A DNA stretch of 60,259 nucleotides. Origin: Paenibacillus aestuarii (GTDB lineage Bacteria; Bacillota; Bacilli; Paenibacillales; NBRC-103111). Under the pieces are notes generated by a model. The model saw only the letters and a program-made list of their open reading frames with translations, had not been told where the DNA came from and made no database searches. The stretch lies in NCBI RefSeq assembly GCF_027789125.1, contig NZ_JAQFVF010000049.1, positions 1 through 60,259 of the forward strand, written 5' to 3'. This document shows, piece after piece, positions 51,048 through 60,100 of this stretch. A program made the position numbers and the translations under genes. The number at the start of each line of letters is the position of its first letter. Position 1 is the first letter of the stretch.

Positions 51048-51443
51048 ATGAGTTCCTTGACTTTAAAACAGTTTCAAGATCAAGTGTCTGAATTGTTACT
51101 CCGTCACCGAAGTCTGCTCGATGTCTTGTCCAAATTCCAACAAACTAACGCTGCGGCCAACCGTTCCGTGGTTAAATCCATCACGGAATGCGGATGTATC
51201 GGCGTCCACGCCGCCAAGCAGGAATATCATCCGGAGATGACACTGAATGAGGCCAAAGACGTGCTGGGCACTCATGTAACAGGGCATTTATGCGAGAACT
51301 GCGCGGAGATTGTAAGTGCTGAACTTGGACGTAACCTGTTCTACATGTCAGCGCTGAGCAACCTCTTGGATGTGGATTTGGAGAAAGTCGTAGAGAACGA
51401 ATCCAAGAAGTGCTCAACTTTAGGACTTTTCAACATGTCATGA
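51048..51443 (+). CDS. Uncharacterised helical protein with a CxC/CxxC pair, distantly MazG-like
   Basis: The product has 131 residues and no signal or membrane segment. It is predicted all-helical. The C-terminal part ELGRNLFYMSALSNLLDVDL (92-111) resembles the last helices of MazG-type nucleotide pyrophosphohydrolases, but the acidic metal-binding ExxE/D motifs are not evident, so catalysis is doubtful. C48 and C50 (ECGC), C82 and C85 (CENC) could bind a metal. I chose the ATG at 51048, six bases after GAGGTG; the ATG at 51009 overlaps the promoter. It is the only plus-strand gene between clpC and rpsI and lies in a disA-yacL gap that is empty in B. subtilis. Function unknown. Confidence 0.8.
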   Translation: MSSLTLKQFQDQVSELLLRHRSLLDVLSKFQQTNAAANRSVVKSITECGCIGVHAAKQEYHPEMTLNEAKDVLGTHVTGHLCENCAEIVSAELGRNLFYMSALSNLLDVDLEKVVENESKKCSTLGLFNMS

Positions 51444-51455
51444 CAATGAAAAAAG

Positions 51456-51507
51456 AAAAGCATTTATTTTCTTCTGAGACGGACTCAGAGAAAATAAATG
51501 CTTTTTT
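51456..51507. terminator. Bidirectional terminator between the orphan gene and pssA
   Basis: AAGCATTTATTTTCT (51458-51472) is complementary to AGAAAATAAATGCTT (51489-51503 region), with inner CTGAG/CTCAG pairing and A/T tracts on both sides. It serves the two convergent genes. Confidence 0.9.
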
Positions 51508-51523
51508 GATTGCGATTGAACAC

Positions 51524-52276
51524 TTAGATGTCCGATTTCACGGAGTTCGTATCTTCATGCCCGCGTCGTTGCTTGTTTTTGCGGCGGATGCGGATGAAGA
51601 TGCCATCAACGTTTTTTTTTAAGCCATACAATGCATAGAGCAGCAACGGTACGAAGATCATTTTGGAAATCGACTCAGGCCATTGAATAGCAATCAGTAC
51701 GGCAACGACAACTATGATCGGTGTCACCCAAATCGCCGCTTTCGGAATGCCGGCCTTCTTGAAGTTCGGGTACTTCACTGTGCTTACCATTAAGTAAGAG
51801 AGAAGCACCGTGCTCACCAGCAAGACGTACACATTAATATCGCTTGCGAATAGAGCTAATGTACAAAGCACACCGCCCGCAGCCGGAATCGGGAGACCGA
51901 TGAAATAGCCTGGCACACCGGCAATTACGTTAAAGCGGGCCAAACGAAGCGCACCGCAAATCGGGAAGATTGCAGTTACGATCCAGGCAAACGCCGGGCT
52001 GATCACACTTGGATCATTGAACGCAACCACATACATGATGAACGCTGGCGCTACGCCAAAAGAGATCACGTCCGACAGCGAATCGAGTTCTTTGCCGAAC
52101 TCGCTCTGCGCGTTCAACGCTCTGGCTACACGGCCGTCCAGTCCATCAAGCAGCATGGCGATAATAACGAGCACCGCCGCCATTCCGTGCTTCCCACTAA
52201 AGGCTAAAATAATCGACAGAACACCGAGGAATAAGTTCCCTACTGTAAAAAGGCTGGGAATTGATTTTGTTAGCAT
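51524..52276 (-). CDS. pssA: CDP-diacylglycerol-serine O-phosphatidyltransferase
   Basis: The product has 250 residues with about seven membrane segments. The CDP-alcohol phosphotransferase motif DG-x2-AR-x8-G-x3-D-x3-D is complete (from DGRVAR to LDSLSD, about 47-69). It makes phosphatidylserine for phosphatidylethanolamine. The basic tail (RIRRKNKQRRG) is cytosolic. It lies 85 bases after disA. Confidence 0.93.
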   Translation of the reverse strand: MLTKSIPSLFTVGNLFLGVLSIILAFSGKHGMAAVLVIIAMLLDGLDGRVARALNAQSEFGKELDSLSDVISFGVAPAFIMYVVAFNDPSVISPAFAWIVTAIFPICGALRLARFNVIAGVPGYFIGLPIPAAGGVLCTLALFASDINVYVLLVSTVLLSYLMVSTVKYPNFKKAGIPKAAIWVTPIIVVVAVLIAIQWPESISKMIFVPLLLYALYGLKKNVDGIFIRIRRKNKQRRGHEDTNSVKSDI

Positions 52277-52361
52277 ACGCTTTAGTCCACCTCTGGATTT
52301 ACTATACCCTAATCCAATCTTAATAAAACCTCAATAATGATACTTTATGATTGTATCTACT

Positions 52362-53441
52362 TTAAATATGTCTGTCAATGAAGACTTGCTCTTGAATTCT
52401 TTTTAATCCTTCTTTTATCGCGCGGGCACGCACTTCGCCAATTCCATCCACCTCATCCAGCTCTTCGATGGTCGCCATCATCATGTGCGGCAGGTACCCG
52501 AATTTTTCGACAAGGTTGGCAATGATGATGGATGGCAGGCGCGGAATCTTGCCCAGCACTCGGAAGCCGCGCGGCGAAACCGGTTCTTCCAGAATAGCAT
52601 TCGTATGCGTGTAACCAAGCAAACGAATGATTTGGTGCGGCTCAAGCAATTCATCCGAAGACAAGCGCTTCAGTCCGGCCAGCATATCCTTCACCTTGTC
52701 TTCAGACAGCTCGCGCACATAGTCTTTCACCAGCAGCCGTGCTTCCAGCTCGGTATTGCCGACCAGCTCCTCAAGCTGCATGCTGATCAAGCGGCCTTCA
52801 TTCCCCAGCTCGTTGATATACCGGTTAATTTCCGTTTTTACTCTCAGCACCATCTCAAAGCGGGCAATTACATTGGTAACGTCATGAAGCGTTACAAGCT
52901 CTTCAAATTCCGATGCGCTTAAATTCGTCAGGGACTGATCGAGTACGACCTTATACCGTTCCAGCGTTTGAATCGCCTGGTTTGCCTTGGTCAGTATCAC
53001 GCCGATGTCCTTGAGCGCGTAGCGCAAATTCCCTTGATAGAGTGTGATAATATTCCGCCGCTGCGAGATCGAAACGACAAGCTTATTCGTCTGCTTCGCT
53101 ACACGCTCCGCCGTCCGGTGGCGAATCCCCGTCTCCGACGAGGATATAGAGGAATCAGGAATTAATTGCGTGTTCGCATATAAGATTCGCTTCAAATCCT
53201 CACTGAGAATAATAGCGCCATCCATCTTAGCAAGCTCATATAAATAGTTGGGGGAGAAATCACAGTTAATGGAAAAACCGCCGTCAACGATTTCCATCAC
53301 CTCCGGGCTATAGCCAACCACTATCAGTGCTCCCGTCTTGGCACGCAGAACATTCTCCAATCCATCGCGGAACGGAGTGCCTGGCGCTACCATTTGCAGC
53401 AGTTGGCTCATCACGTCTCGCTTTGTCTCTTCTTTAGTCAT
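52362..53441 (-). CDS. disA: DisA diadenylate cyclase (DNA integrity scanning)
   Basis: The product has 359 residues and makes c-di-AMP from two ATP. The DAC domain (about 1-145) carries DGA (74-76) and RHR (107-109). A helical linker and a C-terminal helix-hairpin-helix (IEELDEVDGIGEVRARAIKE) bind branched DNA. Two ATGs are adjacent (53444 and 53441); the second has the better spacing (six bases) to GGAGG. It follows radA by about 40 bases, the known RadA-DisA functional pair. Confidence 0.96.
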   Translation of the reverse strand: MTKEETKRDVMSQLLQMVAPGTPFRDGLENVLRAKTGALIVVGYSPEVMEIVDGGFSINCDFSPNYLYELAKMDGAIILSEDLKRILYANTQLIPDSSISSSETGIRHRTAERVAKQTNKLVVSISQRRNIITLYQGNLRYALKDIGVILTKANQAIQTLERYKVVLDQSLTNLSASEFEELVTLHDVTNVIARFEMVLRVKTEINRYINELGNEGRLISMQLEELVGNTELEARLLVKDYVRELSEDKVKDMLAGLKRLSSDELLEPHQIIRLLGYTHTNAILEEPVSPRGFRVLGKIPRLPSIIIANLVEKFGYLPHMMMATIEELDEVDGIGEVRARAIKEGLKRIQEQVFIDRHI

Positions 53442-53481
53442 CATTTTCCTCCTGAAGCTTGCAAGTTGAATGGCGTACGAG

Positions 53482-54849
53482 TTAACTCAGCGCAGCTTGA
53501 AGAGCTTCTGACACCGTGTTCACTCCGATTATTTCCATACCCGGCGGATGGGTCCAGCCTTTGAGACTCTTCTCCGGCATAATCACTCGGCGGAATCCGA
53601 GCTTCTCCGCTTCCTTCACCCGTTGGTCAATGCGCGATACGCCGCGCACCTCGCCGGTTAGACCAATTTCACCGAACACCACATCATAAGGACGTGTAGC
53701 TTGATCTTTAAAACTGGAGGCGATGCTGATCGCAACGGCCAGATCGACAGCCGGCTCATCCAGCTTGACACCGCCGGCCACGTTCAGAAAAGCGTCCTGA
53801 TTTTGCAGAAATAAACCTACGCGCTTCTCCAGCACCGCCATAATTAACGATAGCCGATTGTGGTCGATGCCTGTAGCCATTCTTCGCGGCGATGGAAAGT
53901 TCGTCGTCGACACCAGCGCCTGAATTTCTACAAGTACCGGACGAGTCCCCTCCATACTGGCTACAACCGTAGAACCTGCGACCCCTAAAGGCCGTTCGGA
54001 TAAAAACAATTCCGACGGATTGCTGACTTCCACCAAGCCCGCTTCCTGCATTTCAAAAATACCGATCTCATTCGTCGAACCAAACCGATTCTTCACTGCC
54101 CGGAGCAGCCGGTAGGAGTGATGCCTCTCCCCTTCAAAGTAAAGCACGCAGTCGACCATATGCTCCAGCATTCGCGGGCCCGCAATGGCCCCCTCTTTGG
54201 TGACATGCCCGACCAGAACGGTTGCTATTCCTTTACCTTTAGCTATTCTCATAAAGTGGCCTGTGCATTCCCGCACTTGCCCCACCGTTCCCGGTGCAGA
54301 GGCGATGGCCGGATGATACACGGTTTGAATCGAGTCAATCACCAAGAAATCCGGATTGATCTCTTGAATTGCTTCTTCAATAAGCTCAAGATTCGTTTCG
54401 CATAGCACATAAAGCAGCGGAGATGACGCGTTCAACCGGTCTGCGCGAAGCTTCGTTTGTTTTACCGATTCCTCACCCGATATATAAAGCACCTTTTGCT
54501 GTGCCTGCGTAAGCGCAAATGAAGTTTGAAGCAGCAAGGTTGACTTCCCGATCCCCGGGTCACCGCCAACGAGAATCAGGGAGCCGGGGACGATTCCCCC
54601 GCCAAGCACACGATTCAGCTCTTTATTATTCGTTAAAACCCTAGGTTCAGGGCTACTTTCTATATGTATGAGGGGCATCGGTTTTTCTTTCGTTCGCGTA
54701 ATGGATGAATTCATCCCCTGCGTACGAACAACCGTTTCCACCTCTTCCACCATCGAATTCCACGACTGGCAGCCAGGGCATTTTCCCATCCATTTCGGCG
54801 ACTCATAACCGCATTCCTGACAGCAGAACTTCGTTTTCTGTTTACTCAT
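53482..54849 (-). CDS. radA: DNA repair protein RadA (Sms)
   Basis: The product has 455 residues. A four-Cys zinc finger (CQECGYESPKWMGKCPGC) is at about 10-27. The RecA-like core has GDPGIGKSTLL, and the RadA signature KNRFGSTNEIG is present. A C-terminal Lon-protease-like domain follows (DEPAVDLAVAISIASS). It promotes branch migration in recombination. I used the ATG at 54849, preceded by GGGAG; a TTG at 54876 lies in the promoter. Confidence 0.96.
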   Translation of the reverse strand: MSKQKTKFCCQECGYESPKWMGKCPGCQSWNSMVEEVETVVRTQGMNSSITRTKEKPMPLIHIESSPEPRVLTNNKELNRVLGGGIVPGSLILVGGDPGIGKSTLLLQTSFALTQAQQKVLYISGEESVKQTKLRADRLNASSPLLYVLCETNLELIEEAIQEINPDFLVIDSIQTVYHPAIASAPGTVGQVRECTGHFMRIAKGKGIATVLVGHVTKEGAIAGPRMLEHMVDCVLYFEGERHHSYRLLRAVKNRFGSTNEIGIFEMQEAGLVEVSNPSELFLSERPLGVAGSTVVASMEGTRPVLVEIQALVSTTNFPSPRRMATGIDHNRLSLIMAVLEKRVGLFLQNQDAFLNVAGGVKLDEPAVDLAVAISIASSFKDQATRPYDVVFGEIGLTGEVRGVSRIDQRVKEAEKLGFRRVIMPEKSLKGWTHPPGMEIIGVNTVSEALQAALS

Positions 54850-54875
54850 GACGTAATTGGCTCCCTTGTGAAACA

Positions 54876-54904
54876 ATCATACAATAACTGGCTATCCTTA
54901 CCAA
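54876..54904 (-). promoter_or_regulatory. radA-disA promoter (sigma-A)
   Basis: TTGGTA (54899-54904), 17 bases and TATGAT (54876-54881) on the minus strand. Confidence 0.55.
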
Positions 54905-54972
54905 ATAAAGTTTACCATTTTTAAGATGTAGGTGAAAGGGCTGCAAGTAACAAAATCGCTCATTTTCACAGC

Positions 54973-55017
54973 AAAAAAAGCATTTTGCCGCCACCCCTAA
55001 AGGATACGGCAAAATGC
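54973..55017 (-). terminator. Terminator after clpC
   Basis: GCATTTTGCCG (55007-55017 on the complement) pairs with CGGCAAAATGC across a 16-base loop and is followed by seven T on the minus strand. It closes the ctsR-mcsA-mcsB-clpC operon. Confidence 0.92.
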
Positions 55018-55029
55018 CTTCATTGTTTA

Positions 55030-57471
55030 TTATTGTGCGGCTACGCCTTCACCTTTGCGAACGACAAGCTCGCCGTCACTTTCATCAATCGTTAAGGAGT
55101 CACCTTTCGAGATATTGCCTTTGAGCAGCTCCTCAGACAAACGATCTTCAATATGCTTCTGAATCGCTCTGCGAAGCGGACGCGCGCCATATGTCGGATC
55201 ATATCCCTCTTTGGCGAGGAACATCTTCGCTTTCTCTGTTAGGGCGAAGTCCACTTCTTGCTCTTTCAGGCGCTTGCGGAGATCATCGGCCATCAAGCTG
55301 ACGATTTGCGAAATGTGCTTCTCATCTAGCGAGTGGAAGACGATGATTTCGTCGATCCGGTTCAAGAACTCCGGACGGAAGCTTTTCTTCAGCTCGCCCA
55401 TAACTTTGTCTTTCATATTGGAGTAATCTTTACCCGCATCGTTAGCTGCAGTGAAACCGAGGGAAGAGTTCTTCTTGATCGCTTCCGCACCGACGTTCGA
55501 TGTCATAATAATCAGCGTGTTGCGGAAGTCAACTGTACGTCCTTTGGAATCGGTCAAACGGCCGTCTTCCAGCACCTGCAGCAAAATGTTGAACACTTCC
55601 GGATGCGCCTTCTCAATCTCATCAAGCAGCACAACGGAATATGGTTTACGGCGCACCTTCTCTGTCAGTTGACCGCCTTCTTCATAGCCCACATACCCTG
55701 GAGGCGCTCCGACCAGTCTGGACGTCGAATGTTTCTCCATGTACTCCGACATATCGATGCGGATCACGGCATTATCGTCACCAAATAGCGACTCTGCGAG
55801 TGCGCGCGCCAGCTCGGTTTTACCAACACCTGTTGGTCCCAAGAAGATGAAGGAGCCCATCGGACGTTTTGGATCTTTCAGACCGGCTCTCGCCCGGCGA
55901 ATTGCCCGGCTCACGGCTTTGACGGCCTCTTCTTGACCGATCACACGTTCGTGAAGGATATCTTCCATCTTGAGCAGGCGTTCTGTTTCCTCTTCCGCCA
56001 GCTTGCTGACCGGAATTCCCGTCCAGCTTGCCACAACCTGAGCGATATCCTCAGGCGTAACTTCTGTGTCCAGACGGCCCTGTTTTTCTTTCCAATCGTT
56101 CTTCGTTGTATCCAGCTCTTCGCGCAGCTTTTGCTCGGTGTCGCGCAAGCCTGCCGCTTTCTCAAACTCTTGGCTTTGAACGGCGGCATCCTTCTCTTTG
56201 CGGATGTCCTCCAGCTTGCTTTCCAGCTGTTTCAGACTAGGCGGAATCGTGTAAGAGCGAAGTCTCACTTTGGAACTCGCCTCATCGATCAAGTCGATCG
56301 CTTTATCCGGCAAGAAACGGTCTGTGATATAGCGATCAGACAATTTAACGGCTTCTTCAATCGCCGCATCCGTAATTTTTACACGGTGGTGCGCTTCATA
56401 GCGGTCACGCAATCCATGTAAAATTTGAATCGCTTCTTCCGGAGATGGCTGATCTACGGTAATCGGCTGGAATCTACGCTCAAGCGCAGCATCTTTTTCG
56501 ATATATTTGCGGTATTCGTCCAGCGTTGTCGCGCCGATGCATTGCAGCTCGCCTCTAGCCAGAGCCGGCTTCAATATGTTCGATGCGTCGATCGCCCCTT
56601 CCGCGCCGCCGGCGCCGATGAGGGTATGCAGCTCATCGATGAAGAGCACGATGTTGCCCGCTTGACGAATTTCGTCCATAATCTTTTTGAGGCGGTCTTC
56701 GAACTCGCCGCGGTATTTGGTTCCGGCCACAACAGATCCCATATCGAGTGTCATGACGCGTTTGTCTTTCAACGTCTCGGGAATTTCATTATTAATGATC
56801 TTTTGAGCAAGGCCTTCCGCAATGGCCGTTTTACCAACACCTGGTTCCCCGATCAGAACAGGGTTGTTTTTCGTACGACGGCTCAATACTTGAATGACAC
56901 GCTCGATCTCTTTGCTCCGCCCGATGACAGGGTCCAGATGACCTTCCTTGGCAAAAGCCGTCAAATCGCGGGCCAAACCATCCAATGTCGGCGTATTCAC
57001 ATTTGGATTCGAGCCATGGCTAGGCGATACGGTTTCGCTGCTGCCTAGAAGCTGCAGCACCTGCTGGCGCGCTTTATTCAAGCTCACGCCCAAGTTATTA
57101 AGAACGCGTGCGGCAACACCTTCACCTTCACGGATCAGTCCGAGCAGAATGTGCTCTGTGCCTACATACGTATGGCCCAACTTGCGCGCTTCATCCATGG
57201 AAAGCTCAATGACCTTCTTAGCTCTCGGCGTGTAAGCGATGTTGGTCGGCTGCTCTTGACCGCGGCCAATGAGAGATTCCACTTCATCTTGAATTTTTTC
57301 TAGCCCTAAGCCCAAAGCGACAAGCGCTTTAGCGGCAATTCCTTCGCCTTCACGAATGAGCCCGAGTAAAATATGTTCAGTTCCAATATTATTGTGCCCT
57401 AAACGAACGGCCTCCTCTTGTGCAAGAGAGAGCACCTTTTGTGCACGTTCCGTAAATCTTCCAAACATCAT
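55030..57471 (-). CDS. clpC: ClpC AAA+ unfoldase of the ClpCP protease
   Basis: The product has 813 residues. It has an N-domain with two Clp repeats (about 1-145). The first AAA+ module has GEPGVGKTAIAEGLA (about 211). The middle domain has a UVR-like segment (EKDAAVQSQEFEKAAGLRD). The second AAA+ module has GPTGVGKTELARALA (about 545). Class III heat-shock chaperone that degrades arginine-phosphorylated and adaptor-bound proteins. The ATG at 57471 follows GGAGGTG and gives the family start MMFGRFTERAQKVL. Confidence 0.98.
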   Translation of the reverse strand: MMFGRFTERAQKVLSLAQEEAVRLGHNNIGTEHILLGLIREGEGIAAKALVALGLGLEKIQDEVESLIGRGQEQPTNIAYTPRAKKVIELSMDEARKLGHTYVGTEHILLGLIREGEGVAARVLNNLGVSLNKARQQVLQLLGSSETVSPSHGSNPNVNTPTLDGLARDLTAFAKEGHLDPVIGRSKEIERVIQVLSRRTKNNPVLIGEPGVGKTAIAEGLAQKIINNEIPETLKDKRVMTLDMGSVVAGTKYRGEFEDRLKKIMDEIRQAGNIVLFIDELHTLIGAGGAEGAIDASNILKPALARGELQCIGATTLDEYRKYIEKDAALERRFQPITVDQPSPEEAIQILHGLRDRYEAHHRVKITDAAIEEAVKLSDRYITDRFLPDKAIDLIDEASSKVRLRSYTIPPSLKQLESKLEDIRKEKDAAVQSQEFEKAAGLRDTEQKLREELDTTKNDWKEKQGRLDTEVTPEDIAQVVASWTGIPVSKLAEEETERLLKMEDILHERVIGQEEAVKAVSRAIRRARAGLKDPKRPMGSFIFLGPTGVGKTELARALAESLFGDDNAVIRIDMSEYMEKHSTSRLVGAPPGYVGYEEGGQLTEKVRRKPYSVVLLDEIEKAHPEVFNILLQVLEDGRLTDSKGRTVDFRNTLIIMTSNVGAEAIKKNSSLGFTAANDAGKDYSNMKDKVMGELKKSFRPEFLNRIDEIIVFHSLDEKHISQIVSLMADDLRKRLKEQEVDFALTEKAKMFLAKEGYDPTYGARPLRRAIQKHIEDRLSEELLKGNISKGDSLTIDESDGELVVRKGEGVAAQ

Positions 57472-57533
57472 AGAGAACACCTCCAAAAGTAGTATATCTA
57501 TGGAAATCCTAAAGGATGAATCTATTTTGCTCG

Positions 57534-58595
57534 CTACACGCGGCCGAAGCGCTCGCGGATCAATTCAGCTCTTCGAATATCGCGTTCTTCTGCGGACAAT
57601 TTCTCCCCTGCATACTGCTGCAGAAATCCCGGCTGCGTCATCACGAGCAGTTCATTCAGCACATTGGCGGACACGTTGTTAATAATGCCAAGATCGATCC
57701 CCAGGCGGACATCGGACAACCGCTGCGCCGCTTCTTTGGAGTCAATAATTCCCGCATAGGAAAGAATGCCGAAAGAACGATTCACCCGATCAATGATCCG
57801 ATTTCTGGACTCTTGCATTAGCTTATGCCTAGCAGCGCGCTCGTGCTCGATAATTTGTCGGGCCACACTGTAAAGATTATCAATAATCTCTTCCTCGGAT
57901 TGTCCTAACGTAATCTGGTTCGAGATTTGGAATAGATTACCTAATGCTTCGCTGCCTTCCCCGTATAATCCTCTAACGGTCAAGCCAACTTGCGTAACCG
58001 CCGATAAGATACGGTTAATCTGCTGACTAAGCACTAATGCCGGAAGATGCATCATCACCGATGCCCGAATACCTGTTCCCACGTTCGTCGGACAGCTTGT
58101 GAGATACCCTCTTTTTTCGTCATAACCATAGTCCAACTGCGACTCAAAAATATCGTCAATTTGATTGGCCAGATCCCAAACTTCCTTAATTTGAAAACCT
58201 GGGCACAGGCATTGTATGCGCAGATGATCCTCTTCATTGATCATGATGCTGATCGATTCGTTCTCGCTCAGGATGACCGCGCCGTTCCTGGACTCATTTG
58301 CCAGATTCGGGCTAATCAAGTGCTTTTCAACCAGTACCTTACGTTCAAGCTCATTAAGCTCCGATAGCGGCAGCAGTGAAAAATTGCTGATGGTCTCCAA
58401 TTCTTCGTTGTCCAGCACGCCCGATAACTGATCCAAAACTTCCTGCGATTGTTGGTTCGTGGCGAGCATCGGGTATGGATAATCTCTGAGATTACGGGCA
58501 ATACGAATTCGGCTGCTAATGACGATATCCGACTCGGGCCCATCACCCTTCATCCATTCGCTTAATGCATCTCCTGTAAAACGATTCAGTGTCAT
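57534..58595 (-). CDS. mcsB: McsB protein-arginine kinase
   Basis: The product has 353 residues with the phosphagen-kinase fold. It shows SSRIRIARNLRDYPYPML, CPTNVGTGIRASVMMHLPAL (with the reactive Cys) and RGLYGEGSEALGN. It phosphorylates arginines, inactivating CtsR and marking proteins for ClpCP. The ATG at 58595 (MTLNRFTGDALSEWM) has AGGAAGG upstream; a GTG at 58619 lacks a site. Confidence 0.96.
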   Translation of the reverse strand: MTLNRFTGDALSEWMKGDGPESDIVISSRIRIARNLRDYPYPMLATNQQSQEVLDQLSGVLDNEELETISNFSLLPLSELNELERKVLVEKHLISPNLANESRNGAVILSENESISIMINEEDHLRIQCLCPGFQIKEVWDLANQIDDIFESQLDYGYDEKRGYLTSCPTNVGTGIRASVMMHLPALVLSQQINRILSAVTQVGLTVRGLYGEGSEALGNLFQISNQITLGQSEEEIIDNLYSVARQIIEHERAARHKLMQESRNRIIDRVNRSFGILSYAGIIDSKEAAQRLSDVRLGIDLGIINNVSANVLNELLVMTQPGFLQQYAGEKLSAEERDIRRAELIRERFGRV

Positions 58596-58642
58596 CTCAT
58601 TTACACCTTCCTCTGCCACACATCTTCTGCGTCATCCAAGCA

Positions 58643-59155
58643 CTATGTGCCCGCCATCTTCTTCTCGATATCGCGGATTTGATCCCGAATCCTCGCCGCT
58701 TCTTCGAACTCTTCCCGTTCGATGCTTTGCATCATATCCCGTTTCAAGCCTTCGATTTCCCGTTTATATTGAATGATGCCGCCGGTACGCTTCGGTACTT
58801 TGCCGACATGCACGGTATTGCCGTGAACTCTTTTGAAGAGCGGATCCAGCTTTTCTGAAAAGCTTTTGTAACATGACCCGCAGCCAAAGCGCCCTAGCTT
58901 GCTGAACTGTGAATACGTTAACCCACAGTGGTCGCAGCGGATCGCCTGTGATTTCGCCGAAGCGACGGCTGAAGGATCAAAATCAAGCAATCCCGATAAA
59001 AGATTATGGATCGAAAATCCATTGGACGTTCCCGGAATGAGCTCTCCCTTCTCGCGAGCGCATGTCTCACAGATATGGAACTCATTCTTGTCTCCATTAA
59101 CAATCTTGGTAAAATGAAGAGTTGCCGGTCTCTTGCCGCATTCCTGACAAATCAT
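58643..59155 (-). CDS. mcsA: McsA, activator of McsB
   Basis: The product has 170 residues. It has two zinc fingers made of CQEC/CETC (about 3-32) and CDHC/CGSC (about 74-96), and a C-terminal UVR domain (about 133-168, EREEFEEAARIRDQIRDIE). It activates the McsB kinase and interacts with CtsR. It starts 14 bases after ctsR. Confidence 0.96.
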   Translation of the reverse strand: MICQECGKRPATLHFTKIVNGDKNEFHICETCAREKGELIPGTSNGFSIHNLLSGLLDFDPSAVASAKSQAIRCDHCGLTYSQFSKLGRFGCGSCYKSFSEKLDPLFKRVHGNTVHVGKVPKRTGGIIQYKREIEGLKRDMMQSIEREEFEEAARIRDQIRDIEKKMAGT

Positions 59156-59169
59156 CGCTACCGCCCTCC

Positions 59170-59631
59170 TTATTTGCTAAGCAAGGAAATTAGCATCGCC
59201 TTTAATATTTTGGCACGTATCTCATCTCGAAGCGGCAGCTTGAACGTCAGTACTTCTCGCGATATAGCCGCGCGCATCAGGTTTGCCTCACGTGCTGAAA
59301 TGTAGTGACCTTCTAGCAGTTGGTAGATCAATCCTTCTGAAGTAACCTGATCGATATGGGTATGAATCGTCCGGAATATGTGATCGAGAATCGAGCCATG
59401 GCTCTTAAGCTCAATCTTCTGAATCCGGATATACCCGCCACCGCCGCGTTTACTCTCTACAACATAACCCTTTTCCAAAGTAAACCGTGTGCTGATCACA
59501 TAGTTGATTTGGGAAGGAACGCATTGAAATTGATCAGCTAGTTCATTGCGTTGAATCTCGATTGCTCCTTCTGGACTTTGCTGCAGAATATGTTTCAAAT
59601 ATTGCTCAATGATTTCTGAAACATTACGCAT
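59170..59631 (-). CDS. ctsR: CtsR repressor of class III stress genes
   Basis: The product has 153 residues. The winged helix-turn-helix (about 1-75) has the glycine-rich wing KRGGGGYIRI, needed for DNA binding and heat sensing. It represses its own operon and other clp genes. The ATG at 59631 (MRNVSEIIEQYLK) follows GGGAGG; the longer frame to 59718 would cross the operator. Confidence 0.97.
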   Translation of the reverse strand: MRNVSEIIEQYLKHILQQSPEGAIEIQRNELADQFQCVPSQINYVISTRFTLEKGYVVESKRGGGGYIRIQKIELKSHGSILDHIFRTIHTHIDQVTSEGLIYQLLEGHYISAREANLMRAAISREVLTFKLPLRDEIRAKILKAMLISLLSK

Positions 59632-59731
59632 CAATTCATCCTCCCAGAACGTTTGAAGTAACCTTAGCTTCAACACATGAAGCAAGTGATTACGAGATAG
59701 GTATTGATTAACATACATAGGTCAAGTTGAC

Positions 59732-59785
59732 TTTGACTTTCTTTGACCTTAATTTGATTATAATCATTTCCTTTCTTTTTGACAA
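59732..59785 (-). promoter_or_regulatory. ctsR operon promoter with a CtsR operator
   Basis: TTGTCA (59780-59785), 17 bases and a perfect TATAAT (59757-59762) form the promoter. Nine bases downstream lies the direct heptad repeat GGTCAAA-GAA-AGTCAAA (59732-59748), an exact match to the CtsR box, followed by a further GTCAACTTGACC. This predicts autoregulation. The leader to the start is about 100 bases. Confidence 0.93.
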
Positions 59786-59938
59786 GTACTGCATCTCAAA
59801 ACTGCTTGCTAAGCGGTCTGCACTCGTACACCTACAGCCGTAGTCCTTTATTAGTGTTGACCTTCCCCACAGTTTTATTCGATAGCCAGCAAAAAGACCC
59901 GCATCCTGACAAGGGTCAATCCTGTACATTGAGAATAC
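59786..59938. other. Gene-free spacer between the ctsR promoter and the rRNA operon end
   Basis: No gene is seen in this 153-base stretch. It contains one additional hairpin (59891-59917), listed separately. Confidence 0.5.
59891..59917 (-). terminator. Possible second rrn terminator
   Basis: GACCC and GGGTC face each other across 12 bases and are followed by TTTTT on the minus strand. The stem is short, so this may only be a backup. Confidence 0.4.
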
Positions 59939-59975
59939 AAAAAAGCCTTTCTGAGATTTCTCTCAAAAAGGCTTT
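59939..59975 (-). terminator. rRNA operon terminator
   Basis: AAAGCCTTTTTGAGA - GAAA - TCTCAGAAAGGCTTT followed by TTT on the minus strand, just after the 5S gene. One mismatch in the stem. Confidence 0.9.
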
Positions 59976-59983
59976 GTTCTGTG

Positions 59984-60100
59984 CTTGGCAACGTTCTACT
60001 CTCCCAGAACCCTTCGGTTCAAGTACCATCGACGCTGGAGGGCTTAACGGTCGTGTTCGAGATGGGAACGCGTGGGTCCCCTCCGCCATCATCACCAAAC
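59984..60100 (-). rRNA. rrf: 5S rRNA
   Basis: The 117-base gene reads TTTGGTGATGATGGCGGAGG at its 5' end (60100) and ends with AGAACGTTGCCAAGC, so the termini pair in helix I. The TCCCATCTCGAACACG loop region is typical of Firmicutes. Downstream of 23S. Confidence 0.95.
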
